39,064 nt of DNA from Candidatus Margulisiibacteriota bacterium (GTDB lineage: Bacteria > Margulisbacteria > Riflemargulisbacteria > GWF2-35-9), in NCBI GenBank assembly GCA_028715625.1, contig JAQURL010000021.1, positions 1 to 39,064 of the forward strand, written 5' to 3'. Made by a program: the position numbers and the translations under genes. Shown piece after piece: positions 15,995 to 23,068 of the stretch (the stretch's first letter is position 1; every line of letters starts with the position of its first letter). A model generated the notes under the pieces. It made no database searches. It was given only the letters and a program-made list of their open reading frames with translations, and was not told where the DNA came from.

Positions 15995-17809
15995 TCATTG
16001 CTCGGGCCAGAGTGGCACCAGCATATTATCAGCGAATTCCTGGCGGTCCAGAAACGGCCACATGTCCTCAAGTGGCTTGGATACCATTCTTCCATCAGGT
16101 TTTTTTTCCGAAGAAAGTTTGGGCATAAATTTATAGTCGGTACTAAGCTTAACCTCGCAAAGTACAGGCCCTTTTTTGTCTAGTACTTGCTTTATTTTCC
16201 CCCGGATATTTTTATGTTTGTCCAGACAAGCATAAGTCAAATCAAAAGCAGCCGCGATTTTTTGAAACGAGGGGAAACTGACCCCGGAGCCGCAATCACA
16301 GGCTATACGTCTTCCCTCAAAAAAATTATCCTGAGTTTGTTTGATGGAAATATAGCCTTCATTATTCAGATAAAAAAGTTTGATGGGTAAATTATTTTGT
16401 TTTACAGTCTGTAATTCCTGCAAATTCATTTGCAGGCTGCCGTCTCCTGCCAGACAAATAACATTTTTGTCACTGGCAACCGCTGCCCCAATTGCGGCGG
16501 GTAAGTCGTATCCCATGGATGCACAACCTGAATTCCAGAAGACCCGCTGACCTTTTTTTATGATTCCAGCCTGGAATTCGGCCACACAAGCCGTACCGTT
16601 CCCAGCTACCAGAATATCATTTTCTTTCATTTGTTCATTTAATTGCTGAATAAAATAATAAGGATTTATCAGGTCCTGCTGCTTTTCGTATTCCGGAAGC
16701 ACTACCGGATATTTAATTTTTCTTTGAACGCACCATTCCAGCCAGGTTTTATAAGAAGGGAGTTTTACTTTATAAAGTTGTTTATCCAACATTTGTAAAA
16801 ATTGTTTAGCATCACTTCTAACGGCAATATCAGGAAGTACAGTCGATTTTTGCAGTTCGGCTGCATCAATATCCACAATTACTTTTTTAGCGTGTCTGGC
16901 ATATGTTTGCCAGTTGTAGCCTATTTGACGGATATTATTCCTGGAACCTATAGAAATGAGCAGGTCAGCGTTTTGCAGGGCAAAATTTCCGGCCCTGTCA
17001 CCGACAGTTCCCACGCGCCCTATAAATAATTCGTGGTCAGAAGGAATAATATCAACATTATTGAAGGTTGTCAGAACCGGAATCTGCAGTTTCTTAATTA
17101 ATTGTAAAAAAAGTGACTGAGCGTCAGAGACACGAATACCTCTTCCTGCCAAAACAACAGGGCGCTGGGAGGTTTTAAGTAAACTTATAATTTTGTTTAA
17201 TTTACCAGTTAGTTCAGTACTGTCAAAGATTAGCTCATCCTCAGTTCCTTTGTACACCTTTAATTTTTTTTCATCGATCATGGCGCTTTGCACATTAAGC
17301 GGGATGTCCAGCCAAACTGGCCCTGGTCGGCCATTAGTCGCCAAATAGATGGCTTTTTCCAGACAATATTTTATATCCTGCGGGTCTGTAACCATTACAG
17401 CATATTTGGTGACAGGTTTGACCATATCCACAATATTTATTTCCTGGTCGCCTAATTGGCGCAAAGGAATATTCGGGCAGGAAGCGATTGTAGTCTCAAA
17501 TTTTACCTGACCGGACAAATAGAGCACAGGTACAGAATCCAGCCACTGACCGATAACGCCGGTAAGGGCGTTGGTTCCTCCAGGGCCGGTTGTTACGCAA
17601 ACCACACCCAGATCGCCAAAAATTCTGGAGTAACCCTCAGCAGCAATGGCGCAGCCTTGTTCATGATGATTACAGATATATTTTATTGATTTACTTTTTC
17701 CGATAGAGTCATTAAGGTGCATGGCGCCTCCGCCGGAAATCATAAATATATGACGTACTTTATATTCTTCCAGTCTTTTAACTATATAATCGCTTAATTT
17801 TATTGTCAT
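15995..17809 (-). CDS. ThDP-dependent enzyme, acetolactate synthase-like
   Basis: 604-residue member of the acetolactate synthase/pyruvate decarboxylase superfamily, which cleaves or forms C-C bonds next to a keto group. Order: Pyr domain with catalytic Glu50 in NHHEQGCAIAAEGYSR and TTGPGGTNALTGVIGQW; central domain with VVLAGRGIR; PP domain with the ThDP/Mg motif GDGS (residues 455-458) and NN about 25 residues later, then IKQTQDNFF. The C-terminal tail PLEDMWPFLDRQEF is not found in IlvB as I know it but is the kind of tail seen in homologues from sugar loci. No regulatory subunit is nearby. By analogy with YerE of yersiniose synthesis it might add a two-carbon unit to a keto sugar; a cyclitol-directed role is the alternative. 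It starts one nt after the epimerase stop. Confidence 0.86.
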   Translation of the reverse strand: MTIKLSDYIVKRLEEYKVRHIFMISGGGAMHLNDSIGKSKSIKYICNHHEQGCAIAAEGYSRIFGDLGVVCVTTGPGGTNALTGVIGQWLDSVPVLYLSGQVKFETTIASCPNIPLRQLGDQEINIVDMVKPVTKYAVMVTDPQDIKYCLEKAIYLATNGRPGPVWLDIPLNVQSAMIDEKKLKVYKGTEDELIFDSTELTGKLNKIISLLKTSQRPVVLAGRGIRVSDAQSLFLQLIKKLQIPVLTTFNNVDIIPSDHELFIGRVGTVGDRAGNFALQNADLLISIGSRNNIRQIGYNWQTYARHAKKVIVDIDAAELQKSTVLPDIAVRSDAKQFLQMLDKQLYKVKLPSYKTWLEWCVQRKIKYPVVLPEYEKQQDLINPYYFIQQLNEQMKENDILVAGNGTACVAEFQAGIIKKGQRVFWNSGCASMGYDLPAAIGAAVASDKNVICLAGDGSLQMNLQELQTVKQNNLPIKLFYLNNEGYISIKQTQDNFFEGRRIACDCGSGVSFPSFQKIAAAFDLTYACLDKHKNIRGKIKQVLDKKGPVLCEVKLSTDYKFMPKLSSEKKPDGRMVSKPLEDMWPFLDRQEFADNMLVPLWPEQ

Positions 17810-17810
17810 A

Positions 17811-18716
17811 TTATTTGTCTGTTTCCAGTAATTCTTTTTTAAGATCAGCTTTGCGCTCCGAGTACCAATTATATAATTTGCTTATGCCTTCGTCTATCGA
17901 CGTAAAGTGCAGGGAGGGCATTTCTTTTTTTAAGCGGTCGTTATTGCCGCTGTATTCCGGCCCCAGTCCTCCTTTGGCAATTTTTATTTGCACATTTTTT
18001 TTAGCAATATGTTTGATTTTAGCTGCAATTTCAGCCAGTTCTATGGATTTGTCCGGAGTGACATTATATGATTTGTATTTAGGTTTATTTTCAATAAAAT
18101 ATTTAAGAACAGTCATCAGATCATCAATAAAAATGTAATCAAATTTACGATTTTGTTTAATAGTTATTGGTAAATGAAACAGGGTTTTGCAAATTGCGTT
18201 AGAGATAAAACGAATGGCATAGTCTTCATAAGGTCCGAAAATGCCAAAAATACGTAAATCGTAAATATTTTCCGTAGTTTGTTCAATGTATCTGCCTTTA
18301 ACATAACTGGAAAGGCCATGTTCATCATCAGGTAAATGTTGGCCAAAATAATCTTCTTTCATCTTAGGTTTATAAAATCGTGAGTCATAAATAGCTCCTG
18401 AACCGGTAATAATCATTTTTTTATAATATTGGGCAAATCGGGCAAGGTTCAGGAACATCCTGGTGTTGGTATAAAAAATGCCTGAGCAATCCTGGGCATT
18501 TCGATGACCCGGCTTGCAGGCTGCGTGAATAACAGTATCTATTTCATGATTTTTAAAAAACTGTTCCAGTTGGTCATCGTTGGTCAAGTCCAACTGTGAA
18601 TGGTCTGGAGCCAAAATATTGTATTCGTTATTCAATTTGGACAAAAGTATATTACGTCCGATAAATCCGGAACCGCCGGTAAGAAAAATAGTCTTCTTTT
18701 TTAATAACTTAGCCAT
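17811..18716 (-). CDS. NAD-dependent epimerase/dehydratase (extended SDR), active-site Lys replaced by Arg
   Basis: 301-residue extended SDR that would modify a nucleotide sugar. The N-terminal FLTGGSGFIGRNIL is the dinucleotide-binding motif; DTVIHAACKPG and MIITGSGAIYD follow. The position of the usual YxxxK reads Y-V-K-G-R (within LSSYVKGRYIEQ), so the catalytic Lys is Arg unless the nearby Lys takes over. FDYIFIDDLMTVLKYF and YNVTPDKSIELAEIA match the substrate-side region of the family. It is the first gene of the epimerase-ThDP-SDR-cyclase operon and is divergent from rfbF. No Shine-Dalgarno sequence is visible; a promoter lies just upstream. A reductase or epimerase role is likely, but the exact product is unknown. 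Confidence 0.82.
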   Translation of the reverse strand: MAKLLKKKTIFLTGGSGFIGRNILLSKLNNEYNILAPDHSQLDLTNDDQLEQFFKNHEIDTVIHAACKPGHRNAQDCSGIFYTNTRMFLNLARFAQYYKKMIITGSGAIYDSRFYKPKMKEDYFGQHLPDDEHGLSSYVKGRYIEQTTENIYDLRIFGIFGPYEDYAIRFISNAICKTLFHLPITIKQNRKFDYIFIDDLMTVLKYFIENKPKYKSYNVTPDKSIELAEIAAKIKHIAKKNVQIKIAKGGLGPEYSGNNDRLKKEMPSLHFTSIDEGISKLYNWYSERKADLKKELLETDK

Positions 18717-18731
18717 ATCGCCGCTAGATTA

Positions 18732-18761
18732 AGTATAATGAATACCTGTGTTAATCGTAAA
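18732..18761 (-). promoter_or_regulatory. Candidate promoter of the epimerase-ThDP-SDR-cyclase operon
   Basis: On the minus strand TTTACG (18761-18756), an 18-nt spacer and TATACT (18737-18732). Transcription would begin near 18725, leaving a leader of only about 9 nt before the ATG at 18716. Confidence 0.4.
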
Positions 18762-18845
18762 GGAGATATTTGGCCTTGTCTAAAGATGATGCTTAAAATC
18801 AAGAAATATTGTAAAATACTAACACATTCTTTTAAGGAGATACCT

Positions 18846-19616
18846 ATGAAAGTAGTAATATTGGCCGGGGGGTTCGGTTCCAGGTTAAGTGAGGAAACGG
18901 ATGTTATTCCCAAACCTATGGTAGAAATAGGCGGGAAACCTATCATATGGCATATTATGAAAATATATTCCCAATTCGGATTCCATGATTTCGTTATTTG
19001 TCTGGGTTATAAAGGCTATATTATTAAGGAATATTTCGCCAACTACTTTCTTCATCAAAGTGATATCACATTCGATTTAACAACCAATAAAACAATAGTG
19101 CATTCCAATGCCAGCGAACCCTGGAAAGTTACTTTAGTGGATACAGGGCCCAATACTATGACCGGCGGCAGAATCAAACGTATTCAAAAATACGTAGGTA
19201 ATGAAAGTTTTATGCTTACCTATGGCGATGGTGTAGCGGATGTAAATATCAAGGAACTGGTTAAATTTCATAAAAGTCACGGGAAATTGGCAACATTGAC
19301 CTCGGTTCAAACAGAAGGTCGTTTCGGCGCCATTGATATGGATAAAAATAATAAGGTCTCCTATTTTATGGAGAAACCGAAAGGTGACGGCAGTTGGATA
19401 AACGGAGGTTTTTTTGTTTGCGAGCCTCAGGTTTTCGATTATATTGAAAATGATCAGGTAATTTTCGAACAGGAACCCTTGAAAAAGTTAACAAAAGAAG
19501 GTCAATTATTTTCTTTTAAACATCACGGATTCTGGCGTTCTATGGACACCTTGCGCGAAAAGATACAGCTTAATGATTTATGGAATAATAACAAGGCTAC
19601 ATGGAAAATCTGGTAA
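18846..19616 (+). CDS. rfbF: Glucose-1-phosphate cytidylyltransferase
   Basis: Makes CDP-glucose from CTP and glucose 1-phosphate, the first committed step to CDP-3,6-dideoxyhexoses. The 256-residue length is exactly that of the family. Signature: VILAGGFGSRLSEETDVIPKP at the N-terminus, GGKPIIWHIMKIYSQFG, YGDGVADVNI, the FGAIDM segment, and INGGFFVCEPQVFDYI. The ATG at 18846 follows AAGGAG at 7-nt spacing; the frame stays open to 18738, but that extension has no homology-like sequence. It heads an operon whose next five genes overlap or abut. Also known as ddhA or ascA in other bacteria. Confidence 0.96.
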   Translation: MKVVILAGGFGSRLSEETDVIPKPMVEIGGKPIIWHIMKIYSQFGFHDFVICLGYKGYIIKEYFANYFLHQSDITFDLTTNKTIVHSNASEPWKVTLVDTGPNTMTGGRIKRIQKYVGNESFMLTYGDGVADVNIKELVKFHKSHGKLATLTSVQTEGRFGAIDMDKNNKVSYFMEKPKGDGSWINGGFFVCEPQVFDYIENDQVIFEQEPLKKLTKEGQLFSFKHHGFWRSMDTLREKIQLNDLWNNNKATWKIW

Positions 19617-20761
19617 TTGTGAATTTATTTGGCAATATTTACAAGAATAAACGTGTATTTATTACGGGACATACCGGGTTTAAAGGTGCCTGGCTTTGCT
19701 TATGGCTTAAATATTTGGGTGCAGATGTTAAAGGTTACGCGCTGGAACCTTATACTGACCATGATTTTTACGTAGTTACGAATATGGAAAATCAGGTCAA
19801 ATCTGTAATTGGTGATATTCGCGATTATAAAAAATTAAAAAAAGAAATTAGCGATTTTCAACCGGACATTGTTTTCCATCTTGCTGCCCAGCCTTTGGTA
19901 CGCGATTCATACAAGACTCCCAGAGATACATACGAGATCAATGTAATGGGCACGGTGAACGTTCTGGATATTGTGAAAGACACTCCGTCGGTTAAGGCCT
20001 GTATTATAATCACTTCAGATAAATGTTACGAAAATGTTGAAAAAGAAGATGGTTATCAGGAAACCGATCCTATGGGCGGATTTGATCCCTATAGTTCCAG
20101 CAAAGGCTGCGCGGAGCTTGTAACTGCTGCTTACCGCAGGTCTTTTTTTAATCCTTTAAATAACCGCCAGGGTACGCTTATCGCGTCTGCACGTGCAGGT
20201 AATGTAATCGGTGGTGGGGATTGGCAAAGGGACAGGATTATTCCAGACAGTATTAAAGCTTTGAAGAAAAAAGAACCGATTAAAGTAAGAAATCCTAAGT
20301 CCGTAAGGCCTTGGCAGCATGTACTGGAACCTTTAAGCGGATATTTACTTTTAGCCAGCCAGGCTTTTACGCTGCATGGCTATCTGGGTTTAGCTGACAA
20401 TAATTCTTTTTACAAAGATAATCTGGCCGGAGCCTGGAATTTCGGACCGGATATAGACAAGCTTGTTACAGTGGGAGAGTTGGTGGAAAAAATTATTCAA
20501 TACTGGGGAAACGGTTCCTGGCAGGATACCCATGAACCAGGGGCTGTCCATGAACATAAATTGCTGCACCTTGATTGTGCCAAAGCTAAAAAATTAATAG
20601 ACTGGAACCCTGCTTTAACTGTGGAAGAAAGCATCGAATTGACTGTGGCCTGGTATAAAAAAATTAATGAAAAAAAACCAAATATGCATGATTTTTCACA
20701 GCAACAGCTCGCTACTTATATACAAAAAGCTCAGAATAAAAATATTGTCTGGAGTAAATAA
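19601..20761 (+). CDS. rfbG: CDP-glucose 4,6-dehydratase
   Basis: Converts CDP-glucose to CDP-4-keto-6-deoxyglucose with NAD as internal cofactor; 386 residues. The extended-SDR landmarks are VFITGHTGFKGAWLCLWL, the FHLAAQPLVRDSY segment, IITSDKCYEN, DPYSSSKGCAEL (YxxxK as Y-S-S-S-K), ARAGNVIGGGDW and RPWQHVLEPLSGYL, all typical of RfbG. It overlaps rfbF by 16 nt. A GTG at 19619 is an alternative start that would remove six residues. It hands its product to the dehydrase encoded next. Confidence 0.96.
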   Translation: MENLVIVNLFGNIYKNKRVFITGHTGFKGAWLCLWLKYLGADVKGYALEPYTDHDFYVVTNMENQVKSVIGDIRDYKKLKKEISDFQPDIVFHLAAQPLVRDSYKTPRDTYEINVMGTVNVLDIVKDTPSVKACIIITSDKCYENVEKEDGYQETDPMGGFDPYSSSKGCAELVTAAYRRSFFNPLNNRQGTLIASARAGNVIGGGDWQRDRIIPDSIKALKKKEPIKVRNPKSVRPWQHVLEPLSGYLLLASQAFTLHGYLGLADNNSFYKDNLAGAWNFGPDIDKLVTVGELVEKIIQYWGNGSWQDTHEPGAVHEHKLLHLDCAKAKKLIDWNPALTVEESIELTVAWYKKINEKKPNMHDFSQQQLATYIQKAQNKNIVWSK

Positions 20762-22131
20762 TGAGCAAAGAAACTTCAAAAGATAAAATACTTTCCGAAG
20801 TAAAGAAATATTATAAGTTTGCTTTCAAACATGATGATTTTGTCCCGGGGAAAACCAGGGTAAATTACGGGGGCCGTTTTTTCGATGAAAATGAATTGCT
20901 AAATCTGGTTGATTCTTCGCTGGAATTCTGGCTAACTTACGGCAAATATTCCGAATTATTCGAGAAGAAACTTGCTGCTTTCCTGGGCGTTAAATTCGCA
21001 TTACTGGTAAATTCGGGTTCATCCGCAAATTTGCTGGCCTTTATGGCCCTAACCTCTCCGCTGTTAAAGGACAGACAAGTGCATAGAGGCGATGAGGTTA
21101 TCACCATAGCCGCTGGTTTCCCTACAACTGTAGCCCCTATCATACAATATGGCGCAATCCCTGTTTTTGTGGATGTAGACCTGGAAACAGCCAATATCAA
21201 TGTTAACTCCTTAGAAAAAGCTTTATCCAAAAAGACTAAAGCATTAATGCTGGCCCACACTTTAGGTAATCCTTTCAATATAAAAGCTGTGAAAAAATTC
21301 TGCAAGGATAATAATATATGGTTAATCGAAGACAATTGTGACGCCTTGGGGAGCAGATATTTGGCTGAAAAGAAGTGGCCAACCATCCAATCAACCACCC
21401 ATCTAACCTATCAATATACCGGAACCTTCGGTGACATAGGTACCAGTAGTTTCTATCCGCCGCATCACCTGACAATGGGTGAGGGAGGAGCTGTTTACAC
21501 TAATAATACGTTACTAAAAAAAATAATGCTTTCGTTGAGAGACTGGGGCAGAGATTGCTGGTGCGATAGCGGGAAAGATGATACCTGTAAAAAGCGATTC
21601 TCCCAGCAGTTCGGCAGTTTACCTTTCGGCTATGATCATAAATATGTCTACAGCCATTTCGGCTATAACCTTAAAGCTACGGATATGCAGGCTGCCATTG
21701 GTTGTGCCCAACTGGATAAACTTTCTATTTTTATTAAAAGACGTCAACATAATTTTCAACGTCTATTCAAAGGACTCAGTGATTTACAGGAATATTTATT
21801 ATTACCGACCGCGACAGAGAACAGCGATCCGTCCTGGTTCGGTTTTTTAATAACAATAACCGATAAATGTAAATTCAAGCGCAATGATCTGGTAAAATTT
21901 TTGGAAGATAACAAAATTCAGACCAGAAATCTTTTCGCAGGGAACTTACTCAGGCACCCTTGCTTCGATAGTCTGAAAAAAGGTGAAGATTACAAAATTG
22001 TTACTAATTTAAAAAATACCGACAAGATAATGAATGACAGTTTCTGGATAGGGGTCTATCCGGGTCTTGATAATTCTAAAGTCGATTACATGATTCAAAA
22101 AATAAGGTCTTTTGTTTTAGAAAAGATATAA
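20761..22131 (+). CDS. rfbH: CDP-4-keto-6-deoxyglucose 3-dehydrase (PMP- and [2Fe-2S]-dependent)
   Basis: Removes the 3-hydroxyl of CDP-4-keto-6-deoxyglucose. It has the DegT/DnrJ/EryC1 fold, but the pyridoxal Lys is replaced by His in FYPPHHLTMGEGG (His pair at residues 235-236), which is the hallmark of the E1 dehydrase. Cysteines expected for the [2Fe-2S] cluster are present in DCWCDSGKDDTC and in a later HPCFD. 456 residues, within the usual range. It overlaps rfbG by one base (TAATG). The enzyme normally needs an electron-transfer reductase (E3: AscD/DdhD); no such gene is in the window. The product, CDP-3,6-dideoxy-4-keto-hexose, is the branch point to abequose, tyvelose, ascarylose, colitose-like and yersiniose sugars. 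Confidence 0.96.
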   Translation: MSKETSKDKILSEVKKYYKFAFKHDDFVPGKTRVNYGGRFFDENELLNLVDSSLEFWLTYGKYSELFEKKLAAFLGVKFALLVNSGSSANLLAFMALTSPLLKDRQVHRGDEVITIAAGFPTTVAPIIQYGAIPVFVDVDLETANINVNSLEKALSKKTKALMLAHTLGNPFNIKAVKKFCKDNNIWLIEDNCDALGSRYLAEKKWPTIQSTTHLTYQYTGTFGDIGTSSFYPPHHLTMGEGGAVYTNNTLLKKIMLSLRDWGRDCWCDSGKDDTCKKRFSQQFGSLPFGYDHKYVYSHFGYNLKATDMQAAIGCAQLDKLSIFIKRRQHNFQRLFKGLSDLQEYLLLPTATENSDPSWFGFLITITDKCKFKRNDLVKFLEDNKIQTRNLFAGNLLRHPCFDSLKKGEDYKIVTNLKNTDKIMNDSFWIGVYPGLDNSKVDYMIQKIRSFVLEKI

Positions 22132-22135
22132 ATTT

Positions 22136-23068
22136 ATGAAAAAATTGATAAGTATTATGACAGCTTGTTACAACGAAGAACCTAATGTAAGGAATTTATA
22201 TCAGGCAGTTAAAAAAATATTCACACAGATGCCGGAATATAATTACGAACACATTTTTATTGATAATGCCTCGACTGATAAAACAGTGGGAATCTTGAAA
22301 GAGATAGCTAAAAAAGATAAAAATGTAAAAATAATTGTTAATACAAGAAATTTCGGTCACGTACGTTCTCCCTTTTACGCATTTTTACAAACAAAAGGTG
22401 ACGCCGTGATCAGTCTGGTGGCAGATTTCCAGGATCCACCTGAAATGATTAAAGATTTTTTAAAGAAGTGGGAAGATGGATATAAAATAGTTATCGGGGT
22501 TAAGCACAAAAGTAAAGAATCGACATTAGTCTTTATGCTGCGAAAAATGTATTATAATTTGTTGAAAAAAATGTCTAATACCGGACATATTAAGAATTTC
22601 ACTGGGTTCGGTCTATACGATAAACAGGTTATAGACACCCTAAAAAAGTTCAAAGATCCATATCCTTATTTTCGTGGACTTATAGCGGAAATAGGTTTTG
22701 AAAGAGCGGAAATAAATTACGTTCAGCCTAAGCGCAAGGAAGGAAAGTCAAAGAATAATTTTTATAGTTTATACGATATGGCCATGTTGGGGTTTGTTAA
22801 TCATACCAAAGTACCGTTGAGGTTAGCTACTTTTATCGGGTTTATCGTTTCTATAATCAGCTTATTGATAGCTTTTTCTTATTTTATTTATAAACTGGTC
22901 TTTTGGAACAGCTTTCAAATGGGTATGGCACCACTTATTATAGGCCTGTTTTTTTTCGGCGCTGTGCAACTTTTTTTTATTGGCATTATCGGTGAATATA
23001 TCGGGGCAATTTATACACAAGTTAAAGACCGCCCTCTGGTGATCGAGAAGGAAAGAATTAATTTCTAG
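22136..23068 (+). CDS. Polyprenyl-phosphate glycosyltransferase (GtrB/DPM1-like GT2)
   Basis: 310-residue GT2 with two C-terminal membrane helices (about residues 225-250 and 262-285). The soluble domain has ISIMTACYNEEPNVRNLY, IDNASTDKT, and the metal motif VADFQDPPEMI, the pattern of dolichyl- or undecaprenyl-phosphate sugar transferases; QVKDRPLVIEKERINF at the C-terminus is also typical. It would load a sugar from a nucleotide donor onto undecaprenyl phosphate at the inner leaflet. It lies 4 nt after rfbH and abuts the next membrane-protein gene (TAG directly followed by ATG). This suggests the CDP-dideoxy-sugar made by rfbFGH is its donor, which is inference; GtrA-like protein from the operon at 28.4 kb would be the flippase. 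Confidence 0.9.
   Translation: MKKLISIMTACYNEEPNVRNLYQAVKKIFTQMPEYNYEHIFIDNASTDKTVGILKEIAKKDKNVKIIVNTRNFGHVRSPFYAFLQTKGDAVISLVADFQDPPEMIKDFLKKWEDGYKIVIGVKHKSKESTLVFMLRKMYYNLLKKMSNTGHIKNFTGFGLYDKQVIDTLKKFKDPYPYFRGLIAEIGFERAEINYVQPKRKEGKSKNNFYSLYDMAMLGFVNHTKVPLRLATFIGFIVSIISLLIAFSYFIYKLVFWNSFQMGMAPLIIGLFFFGAVQLFFIGIIGEYIGAIYTQVKDRPLVIEKERINF

Noticed and set aside
18738-18845. Longer rfbF reading frame
   Set aside because: The 36 added residues do not resemble the family, and AAGGAG sits before the ATG at 18846.
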